A DNA stretch of 64,000 nt from Paenibacillus sp. G2S3. Lineage in GTDB: Bacteria > Bacillota > Bacilli > Paenibacillales > Paenibacillaceae. Position numbers and translations under genes: made by a program. This document shows positions 1 to 9,377 of the stretch, in pieces (positions within the stretch are counted from its first letter, which is position 1; every line of letters begins with the position of its first letter). Location of the stretch: NCBI RefSeq assembly GCF_030123105.1, contig NZ_CP126095.1:3782001-3846000 (forward strand). Reading direction: 5' to 3'. Under the pieces are notes generated by a model that had not been told where the DNA came from, searched no databases, and saw nothing but the letters and a program-made list of their open reading frames with translations.

Positions 1-828
1 GAAAGCATGAAGACTCTCCGTCTTCTCTACTAACAAATGCTGCTTTAACTTGAGTATCGCCTGTGGCATCAAAATATAGTCGCGATCTTTTGCCATCAGT
101 TCAGCGATTTGCAGCAGTTGATCGATCGTATAATCAGGAAATTCCACTTGTATCGGAAACCGTGAAGGCAATCCGGGATTGCTCATCAAAAAATACTCCA
201 TTTCTCCAGAGTACCCCGCTAAGATAAGTATAAATTGACTGCGATGATCCTCCATGGCCTTGACGAGCGTATCAATCGCTTCTTTTCCAAAATCCTTTTC
301 TCCACCACGAGCAAGGCTATAAGCCTCATCGATAAACAAAATACCGCCCAAAGCCTTTTTTACCAGATCGCGAGTCTTCTGTGCAGTATGACCGATGTAT
401 TCTCCTACAAGGTCGGCTCTCTCCACCTCAATGAGATGTCCTTTGGTCAGTACACCCATACGCTGGAACAGCTTAGCTACGATTCTAGCCACGGTTGTCT
501 TGCCAGTTCCGGGATTCCCTTTAAAAACCATGTGATAAGCTTGCCCACCGCTTGCAAGTCCTGCCTCAGTTCGCATTTGAGCAATCTGTAACAAGGCGTA
601 GATTTCAAAGACTAGCTCTTTGATATTGTCCAGACCCACTAAACCTTCCAATTCTTGCGTTAACTCTTGGAACAGGCTAGTGTGGCCGTGATTTTTTGGA
701 GGTACTGGCCGACTCTCTCCAGAAGGGTTAGTTATAGCCGGAGGCTCTTGACTCCGCAATACAATATTGATTTGTCGAGACGGTCTTTCTTCCTCCCGTC
801 CACTGGCCGCTGCTACGCGTCCGCTCAT
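1..828 (-). CDS. spoVK: Stage V sporulation protein K, AAA+ ATPase (3' end beyond window)
   Basis: Reading leftward from an ATG at 828, 276 codons stay open to the window edge, so the C-terminus is missing. The start has a strong GAGGTGATACC ribosome site. The protein has a variable, charged N-terminus of about 60 residues and then a CbxX/CfqX-type AAA domain, with Walker A GNPGTGKTT and Walker B ILFIDEAYSL visible. SpoVK is an ATPase made in the mother cell during sporulation and needed for spore maturation in Bacillus. The position downstream of miaA-hfq agrees with Bacillus gene order. The neighbours on the same strand are a YdcF-like and a DUF402 gene. Confidence 0.9.
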   Translation of the reverse strand, partial: MSGRVAAASGREEERPSRQINIVLRSQEPPAITNPSGESRPVPPKNHGHTSLFQELTQELEGLVGLDNIKELVFEIYALLQIAQMRTEAGLASGGQAYHMVFKGNPGTGKTTVARIVAKLFQRMGVLTKGHLIEVERADLVGEYIGHTAQKTRDLVKKALGGILFIDEAYSLARGGEKDFGKEAIDTLVKAMEDHRSQFILILAGYSGEMEYFLMSNPGLPSRFPIQVEFPDYTIDQLLQIAELMAKDRDYILMPQAILKLKQHLLVEKTESLHAF

Positions 829-921
829 CGGTATCACCTCATTATCCAGGGCTGACTTCTCTAATCAAGTCTATTCCAGTAAATGAAGTGTTATTAGAAG
901 ATTCGGGATTTTTTGGACAAA

Positions 922-1578
922 TCACAGGAATAGCTGCTGAAGCTTCCATTTCGTATAGGCTAGAATCTCACGTGTTTTATGTCTTGTCATCGATAGAACG
1001 GTGGATTCTGTAAGTCCCAGCTCAGGATTCACATATCCAAGCTCGTCAGCAATTTCATGAGCCCGCCACCCATGATAAGTATGCGTAATGATTATTGCTG
1101 AAGACAATCCTTCACGTGCCATAATCTCTTTACTATACAAAAGATTCTCGTAAGTGCTGGTAGCTTCATTCTCTACGTAAATGGCGCTATCTGGCACTCC
1201 TTTAGCAACCAAATAATTACGCATTCCTTGAGCTTCGGTGTATTGTAAATCAGGTTTATCTAAACCACCAGATACAATAAGATGCGGGAACATTCCTTCT
1301 AGATAAAGCTTCAGTCCGTAATCCAGCCGTTCCTTAAGTCCTGGGCTAGGCTCATCCCCCCACATCGACATGCCAAGAATGATCCCAACATCCGCCTTTT
1401 GCATAGGATCTGTCGTGGCAGCTTTATTAATATTGTTCAACGCATAAGCACACCACAACAATCCAGCAATCACAATAATCGATAAAGCGATAAGCAACGT
1501 TCGTTGCGTCCAGAATCTGCGTTTTTTGGAAACAATCCGAATCGGGGAAGACCCTCTTCCGTAGACGTACCATTCCAT
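922..1578 (-). CDS. YdcF/DUF218 family membrane-anchored protein
   Basis: 218 residues from ATG 1578. I chose this start because an AGGAGG site lies just upstream and it clears the preceding gene, whereas an upstream in-frame Met at 1623 would overlap that gene. A basic N-terminus is followed by one membrane helix (about residues 27-45) and an extracytoplasmic DUF218 domain beginning near ADVGIILGMSMWGDEPS, with the SGG and THTYH motifs typical of the family. E. coli YdcF binds S-adenosylmethionine and other relatives are linked to envelope polysaccharide (SanA, ElyC), but the substrate here cannot be told. It is 4 bp downstream of the DUF402 gene and probably co-transcribed with it. Confidence 0.8.
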   Translation of the reverse strand: MEWYVYGRGSSPIRIVSKKRRFWTQRTLLIALSIIVIAGLLWCAYALNNINKAATTDPMQKADVGIILGMSMWGDEPSPGLKERLDYGLKLYLEGMFPHLIVSGGLDKPDLQYTEAQGMRNYLVAKGVPDSAIYVENEATSTYENLLYSKEIMAREGLSSAIIITHTYHGWRAHEIADELGYVNPELGLTESTVLSMTRHKTREILAYTKWKLQQLFL

Positions 1579-1582
1579 TTCT

Positions 1583-2137
1583 TTATTTCCTCCTGAATTC
1601 TCCATGATGAAATAATTCGGCACGATGCTTCAAAGATAGTGAGAAATAAGGGAAAGCATGAGCATCGATGCCGCGTAAAATAGTATTGGCTGTCTCCCAG
1701 GCGAGTTTATAATCACTTTCGGAAATATCTTCCCTCTCCAGCGCTTCCTCTAATTCATCCTCATCAAGCAAAAAAACCTCGCCGTTCCAAAGCACAACCA
1801 CATCCAGATACAAATCATCAAACCATGGAACGCCTTGGTCTGTGACGCCTTGCACCTTGCAGGTGTCTATGTACCATTGAATGATATTTTGCCGTTCGTC
1901 GAACATAGCCGTCACAATATAGTGACTGTCTTTGGGGAAATATTGCAGCCAGGAATAACCTTTATCCGCAATACGATATGTATGCCGTCCATAGCTCTTC
2001 CACAGTGGTTCTTTCAGCCCGTAGATGGTATACAGCGTGATATATCCGCTGAATTCCCGGCTCTCCACATAGCGGCAGGCAAAATGGCGACGCGTAATCC
2101 GGCGCCAGTTGGCCCGGTCTCCGAATTTACGTTTCAT
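1583..2137 (-). CDS. DUF402 domain-containing protein (possible nucleotide phosphatase)
   Basis: 184 residues. The ATG at 2137 has GGAGAGG upstream. The C-terminal two thirds match the DUF402 pattern: GYSWLQYFP, a metal-ligand-like run DDLYLDVVVL, and LLDEDELEEAL. Characterised DUF402 relatives in Gram-positives (S. aureus Ntdp, FomD-like proteins) hydrolyse nucleoside tri- and diphosphates or related phospho-anhydrides with divalent metal. I infer a similar small phosphohydrolase, substrate unknown. It overlaps neither neighbour and is followed after 4 bp by the YdcF-like gene. Confidence 0.75.
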   Translation of the reverse strand: MKRKFGDRANWRRITRRHFACRYVESREFSGYITLYTIYGLKEPLWKSYGRHTYRIADKGYSWLQYFPKDSHYIVTAMFDERQNIIQWYIDTCKVQGVTDQGVPWFDDLYLDVVVLWNGEVFLLDEDELEEALEREDISESDYKLAWETANTILRGIDAHAFPYFSLSLKHRAELFHHGEFRRK

Positions 2138-2257
2138 AGAAATTACCCTCTCCAGTATGGTGTCTTCAGCTTAACACATTTAGCGGATACACTCAAAACA
2201 TCCCGCAAAATACAGCAAATTATTATCACAGATATAATTAGAAAAATAAGGAGTTAT

Positions 2258-2304
2258 AAAAAAGAAGCTGTCTCCTAAGTAGCATTCACTACTTTTGAGA
2301 CAGC
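2258..2304 (-). terminator. Rho-independent terminator of the penicillin-binding protein gene
   Basis: On the minus strand GCTGTCTC (2297-2304) and GAGACAGC (2267-2274) form an 8-bp stem, extended internally by imperfect AAGTAG/CTACTT pairing. A TTCTTTTTT run follows. It lies 43 bp beyond the stop at 2347. Confidence 0.8.
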
Positions 2305-2346
2305 CTCGGGAAAAGAAAAGCCTAACTTCATAAATTCGAAAAGTCA

Positions 2347-4917
2347 CTATTGAACAGAAATATCACCATTCACATTGCTAGCCTCTTGATCAGGGAGTGG
2401 CGTTGCATTACCACTATCATTCCCTGAACTTCCGCCTCCAGAAGGTACATCTGGTGGAGCGGTAGGTATCGGTGTTGCTGACGGTGGAGGCGTGGTGAAT
2501 TCAGGCAATGTTCCTGTTCCACCATTATTCCCGCCTCCATTGTTACCACCACCATTATTTCCACCATTGCCGTTATCCCAGCCATTGTCTCCACCATTCT
2601 CAGGGGTTGGTGTCGGAAGATTAGGATCAATGGTTGGCTCAGGTGTTGGCATCTCATCCTGTACAGAGACCGAAACCACATTTGATGGTTCACTTTCCAC
2701 TTGGGTTGCAGGATCATAGGCAGTAACATAATATTCGTAAACCAGACCAGGCATTGCACTAAAGTCTCCTGCACTAGTCGTGACCGTATTTAACAGTAAA
2801 CCGAAATCAGCTTCGGATGTCTCTCTACGATAAATACGATATTCTACACCTGCAACAGGAACTGCCTGCCATCCCAGATTTACTGTCATCGTAGATGGAT
2901 CATAAGCTGCTGTAAGTCCACTAACATTCTTAGCTGGTTCAGGTGTTTCTGTAGGTGCAGGAGCTATTTCATTATCTAGCTTTGGAAAGGACTTCTTAGG
3001 AACATCCCTTAACGCTTCCTCCATCACCTTACCCCAGAATGCTGCGGCAAGCCCACTGCTATTCTTAAGCAGATGTTTCTTGCTTGGCTTGTCATAACCC
3101 ATCCACACCGCTGCTGTCCATTCTGGTGTGTAACCTACAAACCATACGTCTCGGTTCGATTTGATTCCAGTATATCCACTTTGAGTTGTACCGGTCTTAC
3201 CAGCAACAGGACGGTCAATCCTTGCTTTTCTACCCGTACCATCTTCAACAACCTTTTTCATCATCTCGGTCATTTGATAAGCCGTCTCCTGACTCATAAC
3301 ACGTTCAGGCGTTGTATTGGCTTTGAAGACGGTCTCTCCGCTGCTGTCAGTGATCGATTTAATGGAATAAGATTCTCGAAGTTCACCGCCATTTGCAAAA
3401 GCACTGTAGGCCTGTGCCATTTCCAGTGTATTCGTTCCTTTGCTCATACCACCGAGAGCCAGTGAGAGGTTCTTGTCCTCGTCTTCCAGTCCAATACCCA
3501 ATTTCTTGGCGAACTTAAATCCGGTATTCACTCCAATTTCATTAAGCAACCAGACCGAAGGAATATTCTCTGATTTCTGTATAGCATCACTCATACTGAT
3601 ACTCTTGGAATACCCGTGAAGGTTGGTCGGACAATAATTAGAGAAACACTGCTTCTCATTGCTTAACGTAGAATACATGTCGTACTTTCCAGTTTCCAGT
3701 GCTGGAGCATAAGAAACGATTGGTTTAAAGGCTGAACCTGGAGAACGTCGGCTGCCATTTACACGGCTGTAGCCTTTTTTCTCATAATTCCGTCCACCAA
3801 GAAGTGCGACAATGCCGCCATTCTCTTGATTCACGATGGTCATTGAACCTTGTACCAGCTCATCGTCTACACTCTTCTCGAAGTTATCACTGTCTGCAAA
3901 AGCATCCTCTACGGTTTCTTGAGCGTGCTTATCCATCGTGGTGTAAATCTTGTAACCACCAATATTCAGATCATCTTCGGATAGTCCAAACTTCTCTTCT
4001 GCTTCTTCCACTGCGAAGTCAATAAAAGCTTGATAACGCTGTTTCTTTTCAGGTGGCTTATAATTATAATCCACAGCTTGTGCTTCGTCTCTCTCTTGCT
4101 CCGTAATATAACCTTGTTCATACATAAGCTGAAGTACTACTGCACGACGTTCTTTTGAAAGATCCGGGTTACGGAGAGGATTGTAGCGAGACGGTCCCTT
4201 AGGCATCGCAGCCAATGTCGCAATTTCCCAAACCTTCAGATCATTCAGATCACTCTTACCAAAATATCTTTCCGATGCTGCTTTAATTCCGTAGATCGTA
4301 CCCCCAAAGTTTATTCGGTTCAGGTACATCGTAATGATCTCTTCTTTAGATTTCTGGTTCTCCAATGCTACAGCAATGGATACCTCAGTCGCTTTACGGA
4401 AAAATGTTTTATCCCGTGTCAAAAAGATGTTTTTGGCCAGCTGCTGAGTAATGGTACTACCACCTTCTACCATGCTGCGTGCAGCAATATCTTTTACCGC
4501 TGCCCGGCCGATTGACCATAAATCCACACCAGAATGCTCAAAGAAGCGTTTATCTTCTGTGGCCACAAAGGCATTGATCAATAACGGTGGAATCTTCTCA
4601 TACTCTACAGGATCGCTTTTCTCAAGCGATAATTCGCCGATTAAATTAGCATTGCGGTCATATACTTTTGTAGTTTCATTAACGGTCAGCTTATCTTGGT
4701 TCTCTAGGAGAAGTTTTTGCCCATTCAGCATAATGAACAGATAACCGCCAAGCGCACAGAAAATGGCCAACGCTGTAGCAAAGAACAAGCTCCACAGCAC
4801 ACGCTTTTTAGTCAAAAACTTCTTTTTCTTCTTACTTTTCGGTTTTGGTTTTGAATTGGAACTGGACGATCCTCTATTTCTATTGTTGTTCGTCCTTGAT
4901 GTATCATCTCTAGACAT
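2347..4917 (-). CDS. Class A penicillin-binding protein, PBP1A family
   Basis: 856 residues from an ATG with AGGAGG at ideal spacing. This bifunctional enzyme polymerises lipid II and cross-links peptidoglycan outside the membrane. In order: a disordered Ser/Asn/Lys-rich cytoplasmic tail (1-38), a membrane helix (about 40-63), a GT51 glycosyltransferase with ATEDKRFFEH (catalytic Glu near 121) and GGSTITQQLAKN, and a transpeptidase with SAFK (Ser395), SEN (449-451) and KTGT (574-577). A fibronectin-III-like module (about 655-735) and a Pro/Thr/Gly/Asn low-complexity tail with (N)GGGNNGG repeats follow. The tail is probably wall-spanning or extracellular. The gene appears monocistronic, with a terminator behind hfq upstream and its own terminator downstream. 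Confidence 0.93.
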   Translation of the reverse strand: MSRDDTSRTNNNRNRGSSSSNSKPKPKSKKKKKFLTKKRVLWSLFFATALAIFCALGGYLFIMLNGQKLLLENQDKLTVNETTKVYDRNANLIGELSLEKSDPVEYEKIPPLLINAFVATEDKRFFEHSGVDLWSIGRAAVKDIAARSMVEGGSTITQQLAKNIFLTRDKTFFRKATEVSIAVALENQKSKEEIITMYLNRINFGGTIYGIKAASERYFGKSDLNDLKVWEIATLAAMPKGPSRYNPLRNPDLSKERRAVVLQLMYEQGYITEQERDEAQAVDYNYKPPEKKQRYQAFIDFAVEEAEEKFGLSEDDLNIGGYKIYTTMDKHAQETVEDAFADSDNFEKSVDDELVQGSMTIVNQENGGIVALLGGRNYEKKGYSRVNGSRRSPGSAFKPIVSYAPALETGKYDMYSTLSNEKQCFSNYCPTNLHGYSKSISMSDAIQKSENIPSVWLLNEIGVNTGFKFAKKLGIGLEDEDKNLSLALGGMSKGTNTLEMAQAYSAFANGGELRESYSIKSITDSSGETVFKANTTPERVMSQETAYQMTEMMKKVVEDGTGRKARIDRPVAGKTGTTQSGYTGIKSNRDVWFVGYTPEWTAAVWMGYDKPSKKHLLKNSSGLAAAFWGKVMEEALRDVPKKSFPKLDNEIAPAPTETPEPAKNVSGLTAAYDPSTMTVNLGWQAVPVAGVEYRIYRRETSEADFGLLLNTVTTSAGDFSAMPGLVYEYYVTAYDPATQVESEPSNVVSVSVQDEMPTPEPTIDPNLPTPTPENGGDNGWDNGNGGNNGGGNNGGGNNGGTGTLPEFTTPPPSATPIPTAPPDVPSGGGSSGNDSGNATPLPDQEASNVNGDISVQ

Positions 4918-4970
4918 GATGCCTCCTGACTCCCTTCCTTGAATAAATCATGTATGGACTTCTCTGAATG

Positions 4971-4995
4971 AAAAGAACAACCTTCTCAGGTTGCT
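4971..4995 (-). terminator. Terminator downstream of hfq
   Basis: On the minus strand CAACCT-GAGA-AGGTTG is followed by TTCTTTTC, about 60 bp past the hfq stop. It is short but well formed. Confidence 0.7.
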
Positions 4996-5056
4996 CTCTC
5001 ACACTCTATTCAAACGATTTATTAACAAGAAAGGTTTCACTTCAATTTTGTTAATG

Positions 5057-5296
5057 TTATTCTTCGTTACTATTGTCCTGCATAAGTGACACACTGCGCT
5101 GCGGTGTAAAAGTGGAAATCGCGTGCTTATACACCATTTGCTGGCGCCCATCACTGTCAATAACGATTGTAAAATTGTCAAATGCTTTAATAATTCCCCG
5201 GATTTGAAAGCCGTTGGTCAAATATACTGTAGCAGGGATATTTTCTTTGCGTAGTTGGTTCAAGAATGTATCTTGGATGTTAATGGACTTGTTCAT
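5057..5296 (-). CDS. hfq: RNA chaperone Hfq
   Basis: 79 residues from ATG 5296 (MNKSINIQD), which has GGGGG upstream; in-frame codons further upstream overlap miaA and lack a ribosome site. The Sm fold is complete: Sm1 ends near [15 protein letters not shown] and Sm2 carries the YKHAIST signature. The C-terminus is short, as in Firmicute Hfq. Hfq forms hexameric rings that bind A/U-rich RNA. It sits 20 bp downstream of the miaA stop, the usual miaA-hfq pair. Confidence 0.95.
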   Translation of the reverse strand: MNKSINIQDTFLNQLRKENIPATVYLTNGFQIRGIIKAFDNFTIVIDSDGRQQMVYKHAISTFTPQRSVSLMQDNSNEE

Positions 5297-5315
5297 ATGA
5301 CGTACCCCCAATGGT

Positions 5316-6296
5316 TCAATTATATTGTTCAGAAGTATATTCAAGACCTGAGAGAAACTTTCCTGCTATTATAGCACGTATTTTCGAGAAATTCTCAGAA
5401 AAGTTTTGCTCACCTTCGACATCGATCCACTCGATTTCCTTCATGTGGCGAAACCATGACAACTGTCTTTTGGCGAATCGGCGAGTATCGCGTTTGAGCA
5501 GTATCACAGCTTCCTCAAGCGTCAGTTCCCCAGCGAGGTAAGCGGCGATTTCCTTGTAGCCCAACCCCTGCATGGACACAAGGCTTCTGCTGTAGCCATT
5601 ATCCAGCAGTCCCTTTACCTCAGCAACAAGACCATCCGCAAGCATGCTATCAATTCGGTCCTCAATACGTTTATATAGTATTTTCCGGTCCATTGTCAAA
5701 CCGATAAGGCATAAGTCATAGGGCGACTCCTTCTTTTGAGCTGCATGAGAAGCGGAAAGAGTGGTGTTTGTCTGGTGATGAATTTCCAGTGCTCGTATAA
5801 TTCTACGACGGTCATTCGGATGCAATTTCGCCGCACTAACCGGATCAACCGCTTCAAGTCTGGCATGCAGTGCAAGCGCTCCATGTTCTTCTGCAAATTG
5901 ATCCTGTTCTTTCCGGAAAGCTTCGTCAGCCACAGCTTCAGAGAATTGAAAACCGTAACATAAGGACTCAATATAGAGACCCGTTCCCCCAACAATAAAT
6001 GGAAGTTTTCCACGGCTGCTTATCTCCTCGATAAGTCTGCTACCTTGTTCCTGAAATTCAGCAGCAGAATAAGGGTCCTGTGGATCATGGATATCGATTA
6101 GGTGATGAGGAATTCCCTTCATCTCTGCTGGAGTGATCTTAGCTGTACCAATATCCATACCACGATAAACCTGCATCGAATCGCCAGAAATGATCTCTGC
6201 GTTATATGCAGCCGCAAGCTCCAAACTTAACCTAGTTTTACCTACAGCTGTTGGTCCTAATAAGACTAGAACCTTATGTCTCTCTTTAGTTGTCAA
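5316..6296 (-). CDS. miaA: tRNA dimethylallyltransferase
   Basis: 326 residues. Transfers the dimethylallyl group from DMAPP to N6 of adenosine-37 in tRNAs reading UNN codons. Visible: P-loop GPTAVGKT (residues 14-21), [17 protein letters not shown] containing the catalytic Asp, [11 protein letters not shown], and the C-terminal [17 protein letters not shown] helix that contacts tRNA. The length is normal. The start overlaps the end of the upstream methyltransferase gene by 11 bp, which suggests translational coupling. Confidence 0.95.
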   Translation of the reverse strand: MTTKERHKVLVLLGPTAVGKTRLSLELAAAYNAEIISGDSMQVYRGMDIGTAKITPAEMKGIPHHLIDIHDPQDPYSAAEFQEQGSRLIEEISSRGKLPFIVGGTGLYIESLCYGFQFSEAVADEAFRKEQDQFAEEHGALALHARLEAVDPVSAAKLHPNDRRRIIRALEIHHQTNTTLSASHAAQKKESPYDLCLIGLTMDRKILYKRIEDRIDSMLADGLVAEVKGLLDNGYSRSLVSMQGLGYKEIAAYLAGELTLEEAVILLKRDTRRFAKRQLSWFRHMKEIEWIDVEGEQNFSENFSKIRAIIAGKFLSGLEYTSEQYN

Positions 6297-7065
6297 TGTG
6301 TATCACCCCGTACGATGTTTTAGAGTTGCTACGAAGCAGCTCAGTAAAGCCAAGACGTTCGAATTCCCCGCTTAAAGCCTTCTCTTTCAAAAGAACAGTT
6401 TTACGAGCAACTCTCACTGCCTCAGCTACACTCTCTGGTGATAACGCTGCACGGTTAGCAAACTGCCGCAACGGGGAAATCGAAGCAGAACCAGTCAGTG
6501 GCACACGGAACATCGGATCGAAGTACACAATATCTATACTTCGATCCGGTTGCGCACGTAAGTAGTCCAAATGTTCACTATGCACGACATTAATTCTACG
6601 CAAGGCCTCATTCACCTTTACTTGTCCAGAGGTATAATGCCGCATCCCTTCATAGAGCAGCGCGTACAGCGGTAATGAGCTCTCCAGAGCGGTTACCACC
6701 GAGGACTCACCCCCATGCACAGCAAACAGCAAGGAATCAGCGCCTAGACCCGCTGTACAATCTAGTACGCTATCTCCGGGAAGCATACGTGCTGCAACAA
6801 GCATCGGCTCTATATCACCCTTTAAAATTCGTTTCGCGCGAACGAAACCCATGCTCGGATGAAATTCCATAGGTTCCATCCCTAATCGGTGTAAACGAAC
6901 GGCTTCTTGAGAAAGAATTAGTATATCCTCATCTCCGTAGTGTTCCACCATTTTGGGTATGGAGAATTTCTCGCGTGGAGCGTATTTACAGCCCGTTCTC
7001 TCTGTGAGATTCTGAGCTCGCTCTACAATTTCCATTATCGGGCTATAACCCGTAGTTATAATCAT
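6286..7065 (-). CDS. RsmJ-like SAM-dependent methyltransferase
   Basis: 259 residues from ATG 7065, chosen because GGAGG lies just upstream (4-nt spacer); an ATG 15 nt earlier has no ribosome site. It is a Rossmann methyltransferase with motif I VLDCTAGLGADSLLF and a DIVYFDPMFR catalytic-type motif, resembling the RsmJ family (16S rRNA m2G1516 in E. coli). The N-terminal 90 residues are a conserved extension (VEHYGDEDILILSQEAVRL). The RNA target is inferred. Its end overlaps the miaA start. Confidence 0.75.
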   Translation of the reverse strand: MIITTGYSPIMEIVERAQNLTERTGCKYAPREKFSIPKMVEHYGDEDILILSQEAVRLHRLGMEPMEFHPSMGFVRAKRILKGDIEPMLVAARMLPGDSVLDCTAGLGADSLLFAVHGGESSVVTALESSLPLYALLYEGMRHYTSGQVKVNEALRRINVVHSEHLDYLRAQPDRSIDIVYFDPMFRVPLTGSASISPLRQFANRAALSPESVAEAVRVARKTVLLKEKALSGEFERLGFTELLRSNSKTSYGVIHIDN

Positions 7066-7133
7066 GTTGCCTCCAGTCATACTTACAACAAATTTCTATA
7101 TAAGTTGATCTTAAAAACATTCTAAAAGGAAAA

Positions 7134-7309
7134 GTGACGGAGGGGAAGTTTGGAACTGTAGGAGCAATAGCGACCGCCTGAAAGCTTTCCGCAGGAAAGC
7201 TCACTTCGGAAGCACAGGCTGTCCCCGGATTTCAACCGTGAAACACGGTATATAATCAAGAAATCCGGGGACAACAGCGGCCGGAAGTCCAAGCATTCAC
7301 CGCAGTCAC
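7134..7309. repeat. Palindromic intergenic element with imperfect terminal inverted repeats
   Basis: The 176 bp between GTGAC (7134) and GTCAC (7309) show ends that align as inverted repeats over about 25 bp (GTGACGGAGGGGAAG against GTGACTGCGGTGAAT on the other strand, both continuing into TTGGA.CT). Inside are GAAAGCTTTCC/GGAAAGCTC and TGTCCCCGGATTT/AAATCCGGGGACA pairs. GC is higher than in the flanks and no ORF or ribosome site is convincing. It resembles a non-coding dispersed repeat or MITE-like unit. Other copies lie outside what I can check. Confidence 0.6.
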
Positions 7310-7359
7310 GCAATTACCTTAATAGAAAAATTTCAAGTTCAACTAATATAGACTTACAA

Positions 7360-9351
7360 TTACATCACCCGTTTGAACAATTTCTCTAAATCATAGGATG
7401 AAAAAGAAATCACAATTGGACGCCCATGTGGGCAGGTATACGGCTGTCTACATGCTGCCAGACGAGACAACAGCGCCTCGACTTCCTGTTCTGTTAGTTT
7501 CTGGTTGGCTTTAATGGAGGCTTTACACGAACATAGAATAGACGATTTCTCACGCAGCTTCGCAAGGTCAATCAATCGTTCACTCAAGACCCACTCCGCC
7601 ATTTCTTCAACGATCGCTTTCTCCTCGCCTTCAGGAAACCAATAAGGCAAAGATCGAATCAGAAAAGTCTGTCCTCCAAAATGTTCAAGGTACACTCCAG
7701 CCTGCTGAAACCAATGTAGACGTTCACTAAGTTGACGACTTTCCGAAGTCGTGAACTCAAGCGTAATTGGCAAAAGCAGATCTTGAGAAGCGTCTTCAGG
7801 CCGACCGAACTTCTCATAAAAATATTCGTAATTTATGCGTTCATGCGCCGCATGTTGATCAATGAGATACAGCCCACCGTCATTCTGAGCGATAATATAA
7901 GTCCCATGATGCTGCCCGATATAATTTAGTTCTGGGAAGGCCGGAAGTCCAGGTTCTTCATCGACTGGCGGTGCCCATATCGCTTGAGCAGAAGGAATCT
8001 GCCTCTGAGAGGTTATAGTCTCTTGCGGGCGATAGCTATTAGTATAGTTGTTGCTCACATTATTTTGACGTCCTTGCGAAGAGGAAGACTGGTAACCTGA
8101 CCCATAGGATGGAGCCGCTTCACGGGTCATGGGATGATCAGTGTGCCCCTCCTGCTTGAACTCACGAGCGTTGAGGTCAACGTTTGATGGCTGTTGTCTA
8201 TTAAAGGAACTCCCAGATCCCTGAGGAACTGAATCCTGGCCCACATCAGATGATGGCTGCGGCGGAACTGTGCCTTTTGAGAATGCAAACTGCTCCTGTA
8301 TAAAGGAACTGCTGCCCTTCGGCCCGATGGTTTCTTTACCAGGACGTGGAATCAGACTTTGGCCTAGCAGCACTTTACGGATTTCTTGTTCGACAAACGT
8401 GTAAAGCTCATTCTCCTTACTAAATCGCACCTCAAGCTTAGCCGGATGGACATTGACATCCACAAGAGATGGATGCATGTCCAGTTCGAGAACCAGCAGT
8501 GGATACCGGTTAATCGGAAGCAAAGTATGATAAGCACGCATGATCGCTGCGTTCAGACCATTACTGCGAATATAACGTCCTCCCACAATGGTAGTCACTG
8601 CGTTTCGATTTGAACGTGTCCATTCCGGACGGCTTATATAACCAGAAATACGGTAATCCAAGTCCTCAGCCGTAATCGGCAGCATAGCCTTGGCTGCGGA
8701 GGTTCCGTACACCGCAGCGATCACTTGCAGCAGATCACCATTACCAAGCGTGTGCAGCAGCTGATTGCCATTATGATGCAAGGTAAAAGAGATTCCTGGA
8801 TGAGCAAGCGCCATTCGATACATGGCATCCGATATATGACCAAGCTCTGTCTGGATACTCTTCATATATTTCAGCCTTGCCGGCGTATTAAAAAATAATT
8901 CACGCACAGCAAGATCGCTCCCGCGGCCAGAAGGGGAATCCTCATTCCGGATTAAATTACCACCTTCAATATCAATCAGGCGTCCTTTACCGTCATCGGC
9001 AGTAGCCGTTAGAAGAGAGACTTTGGATACCGCTGCAATACTGGGGAGTGCCTCCCCACGGAACCCTAAGCTAGTAATCTGGAATAGATCACGCCCATTA
9101 GCGATTTTACTTGTAGCATGGCGATAAAAAGCAGTCTCGCAATCCTCAGGCTCGATCCCTGAGCCGTTATCTTTCACTCGGATGCTCTGTAAACCGCCTT
9201 CCTCTACCGAAACCTCAATTCTTGTGCTGCCTGCGTCAATAGCATTCTCAACCAGCTCCTTCACAACAGAAGCTGGTCGCTCTACAACTTCACCCGCAGC
9301 AATCTGGTTGGCAATATGCTCGTCCAATATATGAATTTTGGCCAATTTCAT
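7360..9351 (-). CDS. mutL: DNA mismatch repair endonuclease MutL
   Basis: 663 residues, start ATG with AGAGGTGA. The N-terminal GHKL ATPase shows ELVENAIDAG (32-41), DNGSGI, ATSKI and SLGFRGEALPSIAAVSKV. A long Ser/Gln-rich linker (about 345-460) follows, then the dimerisation domain with the metal-binding endonuclease motifs DQHAAHERINYEYF, a CKASIKANQKL motif and C-terminal CPHGRP. It is therefore the nicking MutL of bacteria lacking MutH. It lies 26 bp downstream of mutS in the same transcription unit. Confidence 0.96.
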   Translation of the reverse strand: MKLAKIHILDEHIANQIAAGEVVERPASVVKELVENAIDAGSTRIEVSVEEGGLQSIRVKDNGSGIEPEDCETAFYRHATSKIANGRDLFQITSLGFRGEALPSIAAVSKVSLLTATADDGKGRLIDIEGGNLIRNEDSPSGRGSDLAVRELFFNTPARLKYMKSIQTELGHISDAMYRMALAHPGISFTLHHNGNQLLHTLGNGDLLQVIAAVYGTSAAKAMLPITAEDLDYRISGYISRPEWTRSNRNAVTTIVGGRYIRSNGLNAAIMRAYHTLLPINRYPLLVLELDMHPSLVDVNVHPAKLEVRFSKENELYTFVEQEIRKVLLGQSLIPRPGKETIGPKGSSSFIQEQFAFSKGTVPPQPSSDVGQDSVPQGSGSSFNRQQPSNVDLNAREFKQEGHTDHPMTREAAPSYGSGYQSSSSQGRQNNVSNNYTNSYRPQETITSQRQIPSAQAIWAPPVDEEPGLPAFPELNYIGQHHGTYIIAQNDGGLYLIDQHAAHERINYEYFYEKFGRPEDASQDLLLPITLEFTTSESRQLSERLHWFQQAGVYLEHFGGQTFLIRSLPYWFPEGEEKAIVEEMAEWVLSERLIDLAKLREKSSILCSCKASIKANQKLTEQEVEALLSRLAACRQPYTCPHGRPIVISFSSYDLEKLFKRVM

Positions 9352-9377
9352 TCACCTCTTATTTAGGCAATCAATAA

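Noticed and set aside
235..591. Rightward frame opposite spoVK
   Set aside because: Lies entirely inside the spoVK coding sequence on the other strand and has no ribosome site or domain.
2370..2774. 134-codon frame within the PBP tail
   Set aside because: Frame-shifted shadow of the low-complexity tail, without start signals.
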